From assembly GCA_951801675.1 (NCBI GenBank), contig CATONX010000020.1, positions 1 to 45,826 on the forward strand: DNA of 45,826 bases. Direction: 5' to 3'. Position 1 is the stretch's first letter. Each line of letters begins with the position of its first letter. The notes beneath the pieces are model-generated. The model searched no databases and was not told the origin of the DNA. It saw only the letters and a list, made by a program, of their open reading frames with translations. The DNA comes from an uncultured Eubacteriales bacterium. Its GTDB lineage: Bacteria; Bacillota; Clostridia; Oscillospirales; Acutalibacteraceae. The translations under genes were made by a program, and so were the position numbers. Shown in pieces: positions 15,266-24,296 of the stretch.

Positions 15266-16744
15266 TTACAGGATGATGCAAATTAAACCGCTGCATCCTT
15301 CGTTGATGATGCGTTCGATGGTTTCCTTTAGCTTAATGCGCGCGTCCATGGGCATGCGATAGAGCTTGTTGTGAAGCCCTTCGTTGACCAGCTCGTGGAG
15401 GGACTTGCCGAAGATGTTGGAGCTCCAGATCTGGGTGGGGTTTTCCTCGAACTCCTTGAGCAGGTAGCTGACCAGCTCTTCCGACTGCTGCTCGCTTCCC
15501 ACGATGGGGGTGACCTCGGTGGTAATGTCGGCCCGCATCATGTGAATGGACGGGGCGGAGGCCTTCAGGCGCACGCCGTACCGGCCGCCCTGACGCATGA
15601 TTTCCGGGTCTTCCAGAGTCAGTTCATCCAGGGTGGGCATGACGATACCATAGCCGGTGGCTTCCACCTCCATGAGGGCGGACTTGATCTTGTCGTATTC
15701 CTTCTTCATGGCGGCAAGCTCGGTCATGCTCGAAAGCAGCTCGCTGTCGCTCTCGATGGAAAGGCCGCTCGACTCGCTGAGAATCTTATAGAAAAGCTCC
15801 TGCCGGGTGGATACCCGAATGCTGGCGCTGCCGGTTCCCAGGTCCATGGAAATGGTCTTGGCCGACTCGATGTATTCGCAGGCCACCACGCCGGTAACAA
15901 TGCGGTCCACCTCCCGGATGCGGGTGATGTCAGCGGCACATTCGCGGATGGCGCTGTAGACGGAAGTGCGAAGCCAATGCTCTTTGGGCAGAGCGGAAAG
16001 CCACTTTGGAAGCTCCACTGAGATTTCCTTGACCGGAAACTCAAAGAGCACCTGGGAAAGAATCTGGCGGATTTCCTCCTCCTCGAGCTCCAGGCAGTTG
16101 ACCGGCAGAACCGGCACGGAATATTTGGAGCTTAATTCCTGGGAAAGCTGCCTGGCTCCCTGGGAGTTGGGATACATGCAGTTTAACAGCACGATGAAGG
16201 GCTTGTTGATCCCACGCAGCTCCTCAATGACCCGTTCTTCCGCTTCCTGGTACTCCTCACGGGGAATGTCGCTGATGCTGCCGTCGGTGGTCACCACCAG
16301 TCCGATGGTGGAATGCTCGGTAATGACTCGTCTGGTTCCGATTTCGGCGGCCATATTAAAGGGGATTTCCTCCTCGTACCAAGGAGTCTTGACCATGCGG
16401 GGCTGGTCGCCCTCTACATATCCAAGAGAGCTTGGCACGATGTACCCCACGCAGTCGATCATCCGCATGCGGAAGCTTGCATTTCCGTCTAAGGTGACCT
16501 CCACCGCTTCCTCGGGGATAAACTTGGGCTCGGTGGTCATAATGGTCCGGCCGGCGGCGGACTGGGGCAGTTCGTCAATGGCGCGGTCCCGTTTGAAGTC
16601 GCTGTTGATGTTGGGGACCACCAGGGTATCCATGAACCCTTTGATAAAGGTGGACTTGCCGGTGCGCACGGGGCCGACGATGCCGATGTAAATGTCGCCC
16701 TGGGTACGCTGGGCAATGTCCTGATAAATGGTTCTCTCTTCCAT
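15266..16744 (-). CDS. spoIVA: Stage IV sporulation protein A (SpoIVA), coat basement ATPase
   Basis: At 492 residues it has the same length as the B. subtilis protein. SpoIVA is a mother-cell ATPase that polymerises irreversibly around the forespore and forms the platform for the coat. The Walker A motif GPVRTGKST lies at 24-32 (Lys30), with an N-terminal TRAFAC-like NTPase region and the characteristic C-terminal end GCSGLICIIL. The ATG at 16744 has GGAGG about 10 nt upstream; an upstream in-frame GTG (16750) is less well spaced. It follows the SipL-like gene by 23 nt, so the two interacting proteins are co-transcribed. In other spore formers this gene is under SigE. I could not assign a convincing SigE promoter here. 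Confidence 0.97.
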   Translation of the reverse strand: MEERTIYQDIAQRTQGDIYIGIVGPVRTGKSTFIKGFMDTLVVPNINSDFKRDRAIDELPQSAAGRTIMTTEPKFIPEEAVEVTLDGNASFRMRMIDCVGYIVPSSLGYVEGDQPRMVKTPWYEEEIPFNMAAEIGTRRVITEHSTIGLVVTTDGSISDIPREEYQEAEERVIEELRGINKPFIVLLNCMYPNSQGARQLSQELSSKYSVPVLPVNCLELEEEEIRQILSQVLFEFPVKEISVELPKWLSALPKEHWLRTSVYSAIRECAADITRIREVDRIVTGVVACEYIESAKTISMDLGTGSASIRVSTRQELFYKILSESSGLSIESDSELLSSMTELAAMKKEYDKIKSALMEVEATGYGIVMPTLDELTLEDPEIMRQGGRYGVRLKASAPSIHMMRADITTEVTPIVGSEQQSEELVSYLLKEFEENPTQIWSSNIFGKSLHELVNEGLHNKLYRMPMDARIKLKETIERIINEGCSGLICIIL

Positions 16745-16767
16745 GTTCACTCCACCTCCAGTCTGCG

Positions 16768-18306
16768 TTATATACTTGGAATCATCATCATGCCGCGGGC
16801 AGGAACCACGTCTTCACTCAATTCATTTTCCTCCTTTATGGCGTTGACCGACGTACAATATTTGCGCGCGATGTCCCAGAGCCGCTCGCCTGTGTCGGCG
16901 TAGTAGATGACCAACGCGGCCCCGCTCACGCGGACAATGGGCTGATCTTCGCACAGGCGAAGGTCGCAGATGGCGTTCTCCTGGAAGGGAACAAAGACGC
17001 AGCCCTCCAGGCGGTATTCGATCTTGACCTCCATGCTCTGGCTCTGGGCGAAACTGAAGCTGCATCCGGTGATGCAGAGGGTAGGTTCACACAAGGCGAG
17101 CGTAATGCCCTCGGGCAGCTCTTCCTCGTACTCGATTTCCGCTACCCGTTCAAAGTAGGTGGGGCATCCGTCCCCGTCCAGCGCCAGGACGCTTACGTTG
17201 ACCGGCGCTTTGACGAGCAGTTTTCCGTCGGCGGCCACACAGCTGACCACCCCGGCGTCGCACCAGAGGTCGCAGATGGCGGTAATGTCGCCGGAAGGAA
17301 GCTCAAAGGTGTTTTTGTAGGTGCCGTCGATGCGCATCCTTTTGAGCATCTGCTCGGCGCGGATTTCGTTGCAGTCTGCCTCGATCTCCACCTCGGTGGA
17401 GAACGCGTCGCTGATGAGGGAAATCTCCGAAGACTGGTAGGCGGTCACCTGAATGCAAAGGCGCAGGTCGGCCGAAAGGAGGCGGTTTTCCCCGGCGCCG
17501 TCGGCGCGGACCTGAATGTCGGAGGACACCGTGTCGCAGCGGATGTCGCAGAAGCTTTCGTCGGTGACGCCGTCCAAGTCGATGATCTGGGAGAACGGGA
17601 GGGAATGCTCCATTTTCTCCATGTCGTCGCTGTCCTCGCACTGATAGAGGGTGGCGATCTGGATGTCTCCCTTGACGATCACCTTGTTGGCGATGGCCTT
17701 ATAATCGCTGATGAGAATGGTGGTGGAGCTGCGAACCAGGGTGGCGGCGGCGGGCTTGCTCTGGCCAAGCTCGAGCATTTCATTCATGGAAAACTGCCGT
17801 TCCGCCATACCGATGACGCTGCTGACCGGCGCGGCATGACGCAAAAGCTGCATCCCCGCTCCCTCCGCCTGGGTGACCACCTGGCAGTCGGTTCGGCCGC
17901 GTACCTTGACGCCCACCGTAAAGGAGCCATGTACCCCAAGCCTGCGGGGCGAGCTGGCACGGCAGTTGACATAGTCGATCACCGTACTGCTGAAAACGGC
18001 CGCGTCCTCGGGTGCCCCTTGCAGGGCAAAGCTCTGGGAGAATGGCAGGGACTGCTCCATGCACTGGACCCGCCGGTTGGTATCGTCCACGTAGAGAATG
18101 CTGACCTGGGTCTTTCCCTCCACCTGGAGCCGGTCGCCTGTGATCTGGCGTACCGATACCGCCGGCATGAGACGGCACTTGAGAATCCGGGAAATGTCGG
18201 GGCAATAGTCCGGCAGATTGATGTCCAGGTCTACCGGCTGCTCGGCGCTGCCCTCGAAAATCACCTCGTTTATGGAAACCGTGTCATGCGAAACCTTTAA
18301 TTCCAT
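16768..18306 (-). CDS. sipL: SipL-like spore protein (DUF3794 repeats + C-terminal LysM)
   Basis: This 512-residue protein has an N-terminal segment (INEVIFEGSAEQPVDLDINLPDYCPDI) and further repeats (VVKGDIQIATLYQCED, LPFSQIIDLDG) typical of DUF3794. Its C-terminus is a LysM domain (LWDIARKYCTSVNAIKEENEL...MMMIPSI, ~470-512). This is the architecture of SipL in Clostridioides difficile, which binds SpoIVA through its LysM domain and is needed to hold the coat on the forespore; it replaces SpoVID of bacilli. Its position directly before spoIVA supports that role. The ATG has GAGG 8 nt upstream. The leader (18307-18465) contains a small hairpin (TACCGC/GCGGTA) and a GCCATATT box like a SigE -35, but no matching -10. 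Confidence 0.9.
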   Translation of the reverse strand: MELKVSHDTVSINEVIFEGSAEQPVDLDINLPDYCPDISRILKCRLMPAVSVRQITGDRLQVEGKTQVSILYVDDTNRRVQCMEQSLPFSQSFALQGAPEDAAVFSSTVIDYVNCRASSPRRLGVHGSFTVGVKVRGRTDCQVVTQAEGAGMQLLRHAAPVSSVIGMAERQFSMNEMLELGQSKPAAATLVRSSTTILISDYKAIANKVIVKGDIQIATLYQCEDSDDMEKMEHSLPFSQIIDLDGVTDESFCDIRCDTVSSDIQVRADGAGENRLLSADLRLCIQVTAYQSSEISLISDAFSTEVEIEADCNEIRAEQMLKRMRIDGTYKNTFELPSGDITAICDLWCDAGVVSCVAADGKLLVKAPVNVSVLALDGDGCPTYFERVAEIEYEEELPEGITLALCEPTLCITGCSFSFAQSQSMEVKIEYRLEGCVFVPFQENAICDLRLCEDQPIVRVSGAALVIYYADTGERLWDIARKYCTSVNAIKEENELSEDVVPARGMMMIPSI

Positions 18307-18465
18307 ATGAGATTACCTCGCCTTTCTACAGTGTTTCTAAGCAATCTATATTCATGTCCTGTCCCCACTATTCCAGCGGCTGACAGGATTTTTCCGATTT
18401 GGCTACCGCTCGGGCGGTACCTTCATGAATATGGCGAAAGGGCGAGGATCATTCCGTGAAAGGAC

Positions 18466-18513
18466 GAAAAAGCACCGGGCGCCGCTTTGTTTTCCAAAGC
18501 GACGCCCGGTGCT
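18466..18513 (-). terminator. Terminator after spoVM, end of the long yicC-spoVM unit
   Basis: A 19-bp stem with one mismatch (AGCACCGGGCGCCGCTTTG, 18471-18489, against 18495-18513) and a 5-nt loop is followed by T5 on the minus strand. It separates spoVM from the sipL-spoIVA unit. Confidence 0.88.
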
Positions 18514-18531
18514 ATTATGTTCGGTTTCTTT

Positions 18532-18615
18532 TTAAACCGTCTCTCGTTTGATACCGAAGATCATTCTTAAAATTCCTCTGAGAAATTTCGGGCTTCTCAC
18601 AACGACAATTTTCAT
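18532..18615 (-). CDS. spoVM: Stage V sporulation protein SpoVM (27 aa)
   Basis: This is a 27-residue amphipathic peptide beginning MKIVVVRSPKFLRGILRMIF and ending in a basic tail. It aligns without gaps to B. subtilis SpoVM over the helix: Pro9, Lys10-Phe11-Leu12, Gly14-Ile15 and Arg17 are kept. SpoVM inserts shallowly into the convex forespore membrane and recruits SpoIVA. It has a strong ribosome site (GGAGGGAG). It lies downstream of thiN, as in B. subtilis, with a 49-residue membrane peptide gene in between, and is followed by a terminator. Identification rests on both sequence and synteny. Confidence 0.92.
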   Translation of the reverse strand: MKIVVVRSPKFLRGILRMIFGIKRETV

Positions 18616-18632
18616 AGAGCTCCCTCCGCATT

Positions 18633-18782
18633 CTAACAGGCACGCAGCAGCGCGATTCCAATAAGAACCATGATCGCCGCTCCGACTACAACCAGTACCT
18701 GCACCGGAAGAACGCAGAAAAGCAGAAGCAAAAGTCCCAGAACCAATAAAATGGTCCCGATGATCCGGCTAAGCTGTCTCAA
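18633..18782 (-). CDS. 49-residue hydrophobic membrane peptide between thiN and spoVM
   Basis: A TTG-started reading frame of 49 residues has a short basic start (MRQLSRIIG), then two almost continuous hydrophobic stretches (~8-25 and ~28-46) broken by LPVQ, and ends ALLRAC. It would span the membrane as a hairpin. The ribosome site is weak (GGTGG). It ends 17 nt before the spoVM start, so it is likely co-transcribed with it. I do not recognise a family. The codons look like real coding sequence, and no other gene occupies this space. A role in sporulation is only guilt by association. Confidence 0.55.
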   Translation of the reverse strand: MRQLSRIIGTILLVLGLLLLLFCVLPVQVLVVVGAAIMVLIGIALLRAC

Positions 18783-18869
18783 ATCGCCACCGCCCGTCAA
18801 CGTAGATTTCCGACTCGGTACCGTTGCGTTGTACCTATGCCATCATACGCCGGGGGCAGACAGAAGGTG

Positions 18870-19499
18870 TCACATTTTTGAGGAAACCAGCAGCAGGACG
18901 CCGCTTTTCATGGAAACCTGGGCCTTTTCCCAGACCCATTCGTTGCTCACGCCCAAGGGAATGCCGGGAACCAGCGTTGCGTCATGCAAAGGGTATTTTA
19001 GGCCGATGTAGTTGACTCCCGTCACCTCTCCGCCATAGGCAAAGGCGGAAAGCTTGCAGCCCTCTCTCCTTGGAAGGATGATCGAGCCGCCCAAAAGTAC
19101 CCGCACTTCGTTGTTGCCGTCGGCTAAAAGCGCCGGTACCCCCGCCCTGGCGGCGAACACCAAGGCGTCCAGGTTTGCAATGGTATGGTCGAGCCGGCCG
19201 CCGGTACCGCACAGGATGGTGATCCGTCCAAAGCCTTCTTTCACGGCATATTTCACCGCAAGCATGGTGTCGGTGTCGTCCTTTTCCTCCGGAAAGGTCT
19301 CGACCGGCACGCCGGGCAGGTCCGGCAGAGGGGCGGAATCAAAGTCCCCGATGAGCAAATTGGGCTTCACCCCCATCTGCTGGGCGTTTCGATACCCGCC
19401 GTCCGCGCAGATGACAAAGCTTCCGGCTTCGATATAAGCGCGCTGCTCGAGCGGATTGCCGCAGGGAGCCGCGCCGATGATCACGCACGCTTTTTTCAT
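18870..19499 (-). CDS. thiN: Thiamine pyrophosphokinase
   Basis: This 209-residue enzyme transfers pyrophosphate from ATP to thiamine to give thiamine diphosphate. Family motifs are ICADGGYRNA, LLIGDFDS, EKDDTDTMLAVKYA (acidic metal/ATP site), GTGGRLDHTIANL and a C-terminal thiamine-binding part (TGVNYIGLKYPL, SNEW). The ATG at 19499 overlaps the rsgA stop as ATGA, implying coupled translation; a GTG at 19511 is a less likely start. The B. subtilis gene order is rsgA-rpe-thiN-spoVM. Here rpe is missing and thiN follows rsgA directly. Confidence 0.95.
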   Translation of the reverse strand: MKKACVIIGAAPCGNPLEQRAYIEAGSFVICADGGYRNAQQMGVKPNLLIGDFDSAPLPDLPGVPVETFPEEKDDTDTMLAVKYAVKEGFGRITILCGTGGRLDHTIANLDALVFAARAGVPALLADGNNEVRVLLGGSIILPRREGCKLSAFAYGGEVTGVNYIGLKYPLHDATLVPGIPLGVSNEWVWEKAQVSMKSGVLLLVSSKM

Positions 19500-20383
19500 T
19501 TCAGTTCCCACTCTTTGATGTTTTTGACCGCGTTATAAAGCTCCACATAGCTTCGATAGCGGGAGGGATGGATTTTCCCCTCGTCCACCGCCGCCTTCAC
19601 CGCACACCCCTTTTCTCCCGTATGGGAGCAGGAAGTGAATTTACAATCGGTTACGAAAGGGGCAAATTCCCGGAAGCACCCGGCCAGTTCCCCTGCCAGC
19701 ACCGTTTCACAGCGTTCCAAGTCCAACGAGGAAAAGCCCGGCGTATCCGCCAGATACCCGCCGTTTTCTTGTTCATAGAGCTCCACTTGGCGGGTAGTGT
19801 GCCGCCCGCGGCCCAGCTTTTTGCTGATGTCCCCGGTGGCCAGCTCCAGCCGAGGCTCCAGCCGGTTTAACAGGCTCGACTTTCCTACTCCGGAATTGCC
19901 GGTAAAAGCACAGATCCGGTCGGTCAGCAGGTTTTGTACCTGCTCGATTCCTTCTCCTGTTCCAGCGCAAACCGCGCATACCGGGATGCCGGCTGTTTGG
20001 TAGATATCAAGAAGCTCTGCGGGATCGGCCAGGTCCGTTTTGTTAACGACCACCACCGGCTCGATTTCCTTATGCTCGGCGATGGAAATAAGCTTATCCA
20101 CCACCAGGGTGTTCGGCCCCGGGTCACAGACGCTCACCACAATGAAAAGCCGGTCTAAATTCGCGATGGGCGGACGGATCAGACTATTCTTTCTGGGCAG
20201 AATCTCGTCCACCATAGGCATCCCCGTCTGCGGCAGGGAAACCTTCACCCGGTCGCCCGCCAGCGGCGTCTGCTTCTTTTTACGGAAAATGCCGCGGGCG
20301 CGGCATTCCAATACCGAATCGGCGGCTTTCACATAATAAAAGCCGCCGATTCCCTTCATAATCAGTCCAGTCGTTTCCTTCAA
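19496..20383 (-). CDS. rsgA: Ribosome small-subunit-dependent GTPase A
   Basis: This 295-residue GTPase checks late 30S maturation. It has an OB-fold at ~10-70, a circularly permuted GTPase order with NKTD (G4) before GNSGVGKSS (G1) and DTPGFSS (G3), and a zinc site of three Cys and one His in DCKFTSCSHTGEKGC. The TTG start at 20383 has GGAGG 7 nt upstream; an in-frame ATG lies 8 codons later. In B. subtilis the RsgA homologue is phosphorylated by PrkC, whose gene ends 21 nt upstream here. Confidence 0.95.
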   Translation of the reverse strand: MKETTGLIMKGIGGFYYVKAADSVLECRARGIFRKKKQTPLAGDRVKVSLPQTGMPMVDEILPRKNSLIRPPIANLDRLFIVVSVCDPGPNTLVVDKLISIAEHKEIEPVVVVNKTDLADPAELLDIYQTAGIPVCAVCAGTGEGIEQVQNLLTDRICAFTGNSGVGKSSLLNRLEPRLELATGDISKKLGRGRHTTRQVELYEQENGGYLADTPGFSSLDLERCETVLAGELAGCFREFAPFVTDCKFTSCSHTGEKGCAVKAAVDEGKIHPSRYRSYVELYNAVKNIKEWELK

Positions 20384-20404
20384 AGTCTTGCCTCCGTCAT
20401 CCCA

Positions 20405-22432
20405 TTAATCCCGGTCCGGTTTGTTGTTGTCCGGTTTGGAAGAACTGGCGTTGGGATCTTTGAATTCATTTTGCTGGGTCAGTTTTACCGTCTGGGTGTC
20501 GTAATTGACGGTATAAATCGCGTAATCGGCAAAACCGCTGTCCGCCTTGGTGCTGATGCGCACGGTGATGGTGGAGGTCCCGGTTCCTTCCAGCGTAAAG
20601 TCGTACTGGGGCCGCTGGCTGGGAATGATCTCGTTGGTACGGAGATCCCGGTTTTCCACCCCGTCCACGTATACTTTCAGGTACACCGGCGTGTTGGTCT
20701 TGGGCAGGTTCACGGTAACGGTGGCCTGCTTGGTGGGAGCCTTGCCGTTCGAGATGGTAAGGGTAACCTTTGTGCCCTTGGTCACAGTGGAATCCACCTT
20801 CGGGTCGCAGGAAAGCACCTCGTTGATGGGCCGGTCGGAATCCACCTGGATGGACTCGCCCACCGTAAAGCCCTTTTCCTCCAGCAAGCGCTTGGCGTTG
20901 GCTTCCGAGATACCGATGACATTTGGAACCGTCACCGGAATCTGGGACGGGCCGAGGCTGACGTACACCAGGATGGTCTGGCCTTCCTTGACGGTTTCGC
21001 CCACGGCCGGAGAGGTCTGGATTACATAACCTTCCGCCGTTTCCTCGTCCTCCCGTTCCTGCACCTCATATTGAATCTTGGCCCCGTCCAGCGTGGCCTT
21101 GGCTGTCTTCCAGTCCTTCCCTACAATGTCGGGAACCACGTTCTCCTTCGGGCCGAGGCTTACCACGACCTGTACCGCTGCCCCCTTCTCCACCTTGCTG
21201 CCCTGAGAGGGGTCCTGCTCGATGATTTGGTCCTTGGGCGCGGTATTATAAAGCGTATTCTTGATTTCAAAGGTAAAGTCCGGGTACTGAAGCTTTGCTT
21301 CCTCCATGGTCATGCCGATGACCTTTGGCACCTCAATGAGATCCCCGTCCTGTCCGGTGAACACACCCATCCACCACATGACCGCAATGACGAAGGCCAC
21401 GGTAAAGAGGACCACGCCGAAGGCGATGCCCGCCAAAAGCGGAATGGCCGAATGCTTCTTTTTCTTCTTGTCGTCCTCTTCCCCGTCCTCCTCGGGTTCA
21501 TCCAAGGAAACAAAGGAATCGGTGGCGCGCACCCGGTCAATGGACTTAACGATGCGGGTGGGGTTATCATCCACAAAATACTTATATTCAAAGCGGATGC
21601 TGGGATTGCGCTTGAATTCCTCAATGTCCCTGAGCATTTCCGCCGCAGACTGGTAGCGTTTCTGGGGGTCCTTCTGCATGGCGTGCATCGTGATCTCTTC
21701 GAGGCCCTCGGGGATGGTTTCGTTGATTTCCCGGGGCATACGGGGAGTGGACTGCAGCTGCATAATGGCCACAGACACCGCCGTATCCGCCTCAAAGGGC
21801 AGCTTGCCGGTGAGCATCTCATAGAGCATGACGCCAACCGAATAGATATCCGAGCGCTCGTCGGTCACGTCACCGCTGGCCTGCTCGGGGCTGATATAGT
21901 GCACCGAACCGATGGCGCGGTCGGTGTTAACGGTATGGGAAGTGTTGCGGGAGAAGCGGGCAATGCCGAAATCCATCACTTTGATGGTCCCATCCTGCAG
22001 CAACATGATATTCTGGGGCTTGACGTCCCGGTGGACGATCCCTTTGTCGTGGGCGTGCTGAAGGGCTTTGAGAATCTGGGTGGTGAAATGGACCGCTTCC
22101 TTCCACTTGACCATGCCCTGCTGTTCAATGTATTCCTTAAGCGTAATGCCGTCCACATACTCCATCACGATATACTCAATGTTTCCGCCGAAATTCACGT
22201 CGTAAACCTTGATGATATTCGGATGGGACAAAACGGCAATCGCCTTACATTCATTTTTAAAACGGCGGCGGAATTCCTCGTTGCCCAAAAACTCGCTTTT
22301 GAGCACCTTTACCGCCACAATCCGGTCGTCGAGCACGTCCCGTGCCTTATAGACCACCGCCATGCCTCCGACTCCGATGACCTCGATAATCTCGTAACGG
22401 CCGTCCAGCCGTTTGCCAATATATTTATCCAT
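20405..22432 (-). CDS. prkC: PASTA-domain serine/threonine protein kinase (PrkC/PknB)
   Basis: This 675-residue membrane kinase senses wall muropeptides or lipid II. The cytoplasmic kinase (~1-280) has a glycine loop GVGGMA, Lys42, HRDVKPQN (Asp136) and DFG (Asp154). A basic/acidic juxtamembrane part precedes one transmembrane helix (~335-360). Three PASTA repeats follow (VPKVIGMTMEEAK, VPDIVGKDWKTAK, VPNVIGISEANAK), then a ~110-residue C-terminal domain rich in Thr and beta strands. The ATG at 22432 has GTGGAGG 6 nt upstream and is preferred to a GTG at 22444. It is paired with its phosphatase gene just upstream. In spore formers PrkC also triggers germination. Confidence 0.95.
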   Translation of the reverse strand: MDKYIGKRLDGRYEIIEVIGVGGMAVVYKARDVLDDRIVAVKVLKSEFLGNEEFRRRFKNECKAIAVLSHPNIIKVYDVNFGGNIEYIVMEYVDGITLKEYIEQQGMVKWKEAVHFTTQILKALQHAHDKGIVHRDVKPQNIMLLQDGTIKVMDFGIARFSRNTSHTVNTDRAIGSVHYISPEQASGDVTDERSDIYSVGVMLYEMLTGKLPFEADTAVSVAIMQLQSTPRMPREINETIPEGLEEITMHAMQKDPQKRYQSAAEMLRDIEEFKRNPSIRFEYKYFVDDNPTRIVKSIDRVRATDSFVSLDEPEEDGEEDDKKKKKHSAIPLLAGIAFGVVLFTVAFVIAVMWWMGVFTGQDGDLIEVPKVIGMTMEEAKLQYPDFTFEIKNTLYNTAPKDQIIEQDPSQGSKVEKGAAVQVVVSLGPKENVVPDIVGKDWKTAKATLDGAKIQYEVQEREDEETAEGYVIQTSPAVGETVKEGQTILVYVSLGPSQIPVTVPNVIGISEANAKRLLEEKGFTVGESIQVDSDRPINEVLSCDPKVDSTVTKGTKVTLTISNGKAPTKQATVTVNLPKTNTPVYLKVYVDGVENRDLRTNEIIPSQRPQYDFTLEGTGTSTITVRISTKADSGFADYAIYTVNYDTQTVKLTQQNEFKDPNASSSKPDNNKPDRD

Positions 22433-22479
22433 GGAAACCTCCACTTCTAGTCTGAAACCAACGCCGGTTTGTGATGAAT

Positions 22480-23208
22480 TCAGCGATCGGAAAGCAGGAC
22501 CACCGTAATGTTGTCGGGACCACCCCGCGCGTTTGCTTGCGTCACCAACCGCGTACAGGCGTCCTCCACTCCAGCTTTCACAATGTTCTTTATTTCATCG
22601 GCCTCCATCTGGTTGGACAGGCCGTCGGTACAGAGGATCAAGGCGTCGCCCCGCTGCAGCGTGACTTCGCTGTAATCGATGGCGATTTCCGGTACAATTC
22701 CAAGCGCCCGCGTAATTACGTTTTTATTGGGATGGGCGCGTGCTTCTTCCTGTGTGATCTGCCCCGCCTCCACCATTTCCTGGACTACCGAGTGATCTCG
22801 GGTGATCTGGCAAATGGTGTCTTCATGGATGAGGTAGGCTCGGCTGTCGCCCACGTGGGCGATGCAGGCGAGCTTATCGGCCACCACCACGGCCACCACC
22901 GTGGTGCCCATGCCGGCCAGGGCTTCGTTTTTCCTTGCTTCTTCGTAAATCTCGGCGTTTGCCGTGTACACTGCCGATTGAAGCAGAGTCTTGATGGAGT
23001 TTGGCTTGCAGCCTTCCCGGTAGTCCGACTCGATGTGCCTGGAAATTTCCCGCACTGCCATCGCGCTCGCCACATTGCCGCCGTTGGCTCCTCCCATTCC
23101 GTCGCACACTGCCGCCCAGACCGCGCTGCTTCCCAGCCGGCCGAAGGCATAGTCGTCCTGGTTGGAACTCCTGCGGCGTCCAATGTCGCTTTTGCCGAAA
23201 AGTCTCAC
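22480..23208 (-). CDS. stp: PP2C-family serine/threonine phosphatase (Stp/PrpC)
   Basis: This 242-residue Mn/Mg-dependent phosphatase removes phosphates placed by PrkC. Motifs in order are SDIGRRRSSNQDD, VCDGMGGANGG, AGMGTTVV, HVGDSRAYL, ITRDHS, ILCTDGLSN and GGPDNITVV, so all metal-binding Asp residues are present. The GTG at 23208 has GGAGG 8 nt upstream; a GTG three codons earlier abuts the ribosome site. It lies between rlmN and prkC in the conserved order. Confidence 0.95.
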   Translation of the reverse strand: MRLFGKSDIGRRRSSNQDDYAFGRLGSSAVWAAVCDGMGGANGGNVASAMAVREISRHIESDYREGCKPNSIKTLLQSAVYTANAEIYEEARKNEALAGMGTTVVAVVVADKLACIAHVGDSRAYLIHEDTICQITRDHSVVQEMVEAGQITQEEARAHPNKNVITRALGIVPEIAIDYSEVTLQRGDALILCTDGLSNQMEADEIKNIVKAGVEDACTRLVTQANARGGPDNITVVLLSDR

Positions 23209-23239
23209 AAACCTCACCTCCCTGATCTCTCGTTTCTCT

Positions 23240-24277
23240 TTATGACGTCACCGTTTTGTGTTTTCCCCGCAGCTGCCCGCAGGCGGCCTCAATATCCGCT
23301 CCCAGGCTGCGCCGGACGGTGGTGGTAATCCCCTTCTTCGTCAGGATTTCGGAAAACCGCAAAAGCCGTTCCCGGCCGCTTTTTTGAAAGGGCTTGCCGC
23401 TAACGTCGTTTGCGGGGATTAAATTGACGTGGCACAGCATTCCGCGAAGGCGTTGCTCCAGTTCCCGGGCGCATGCGTCCGAATCGTTTACCCCGTCAAT
23501 CATCGCATACTCAAAAGATATTCTGCGCTTTGTTGCCGCCGTGTAATCACGGCAGGCGGTCAACAGGGCGTCAATTCCCCATTTTTTATTGATCGGCATA
23601 ATCTTGCCGCGGATTTCGTCGTTGGGCGCATGAAGGGAGACCGATAAGGTCAGCTGAAAACGGTGCTCCATCAGGTCATAAATTTTGTCCACCACGCCGC
23701 AGGTAGAAAGAGAGATGTGCCGCATGCCGATGTTAAGGCCCTCCGGGTCGGACACCATGCGAAGAAAGGAGAGGACGTTTTCATAATTGTCAAGCGGCTC
23801 CCCCATTCCCATAAGCACCACGTTGGACACCCGGCGGTTTTCATCCTTTTGGGCCGCGAGAATCTGCCCTGTCATTTCATAAGCGGTCAGGTTCCTGCGG
23901 TACCCGCCCATCCCGGTGGCGCAGAAGGCGCATCCCATCTTGCACCCGGCCTGGGTGGAGATGCACATGCTGGTCCCGTGCTGGTACTGCATCAAGACCG
24001 CTTCAATCAGCTCCCCGTCGGACAGGCGAAAAAGGTATTTCACCGTCCCGTCCAGCTTAGAAACCAGCTTTTTCTCTATGCACACCGATGGAATTACATA
24101 CTGCTGCGAAAGCGCCGACCGCATGGCGGCGGGCAGGTTTGTCATTTCGTCAAAGGAGGAAACGCCCCGGCGCAGCCACCCGGTAATCTGGGAAGCGCGG
24201 AAGGCGGGCATGCCCATGGCTTTGACAGCCTGGGCAAGCTCCTCCTGGGAGAGGGTGGTAATGTCCTGTTTTCCCAT
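23240..24277 (-). CDS. rlmN: Dual-specificity 23S rRNA/tRNA adenine-C2 methyltransferase
   Basis: This 345-residue radical-SAM enzyme methylates A2503 of 23S rRNA and A37 of some tRNAs. The cluster motif is CKMGCAFC (about residue 115). It also has GMGEPLDNY, SLHAPND, LIPANDV and the C-terminal Cys in EAACGQL that carries the methyl intermediate. The ATG follows AGGAGG. There are 19 nt between the rsmB stop and this start. Confidence 0.95.
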   Translation of the reverse strand: MGKQDITTLSQEELAQAVKAMGMPAFRASQITGWLRRGVSSFDEMTNLPAAMRSALSQQYVIPSVCIEKKLVSKLDGTVKYLFRLSDGELIEAVLMQYQHGTSMCISTQAGCKMGCAFCATGMGGYRRNLTAYEMTGQILAAQKDENRRVSNVVLMGMGEPLDNYENVLSFLRMVSDPEGLNIGMRHISLSTCGVVDKIYDLMEHRFQLTLSVSLHAPNDEIRGKIMPINKKWGIDALLTACRDYTAATKRRISFEYAMIDGVNDSDACARELEQRLRGMLCHVNLIPANDVSGKPFQKSGRERLLRFSEILTKKGITTTVRRSLGADIEAACGQLRGKHKTVTS

Positions 24278-24296
24278 TCGTCCTCCTAGGAGCGTA

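Noticed and set aside
18307-18465. SigE promoter for sipL-spoIVA
   Set aside because: A GCCATATT box resembles a SigE -35, but no CATAnnnT-like -10 lies 13-15 bp downstream, so no promoter is listed.
20471-22450. A 659-codon open frame on the plus strand
   Set aside because: It is antisense to prkC along its length. The prkC frame has all kinase and PASTA motifs, while this frame matches nothing.
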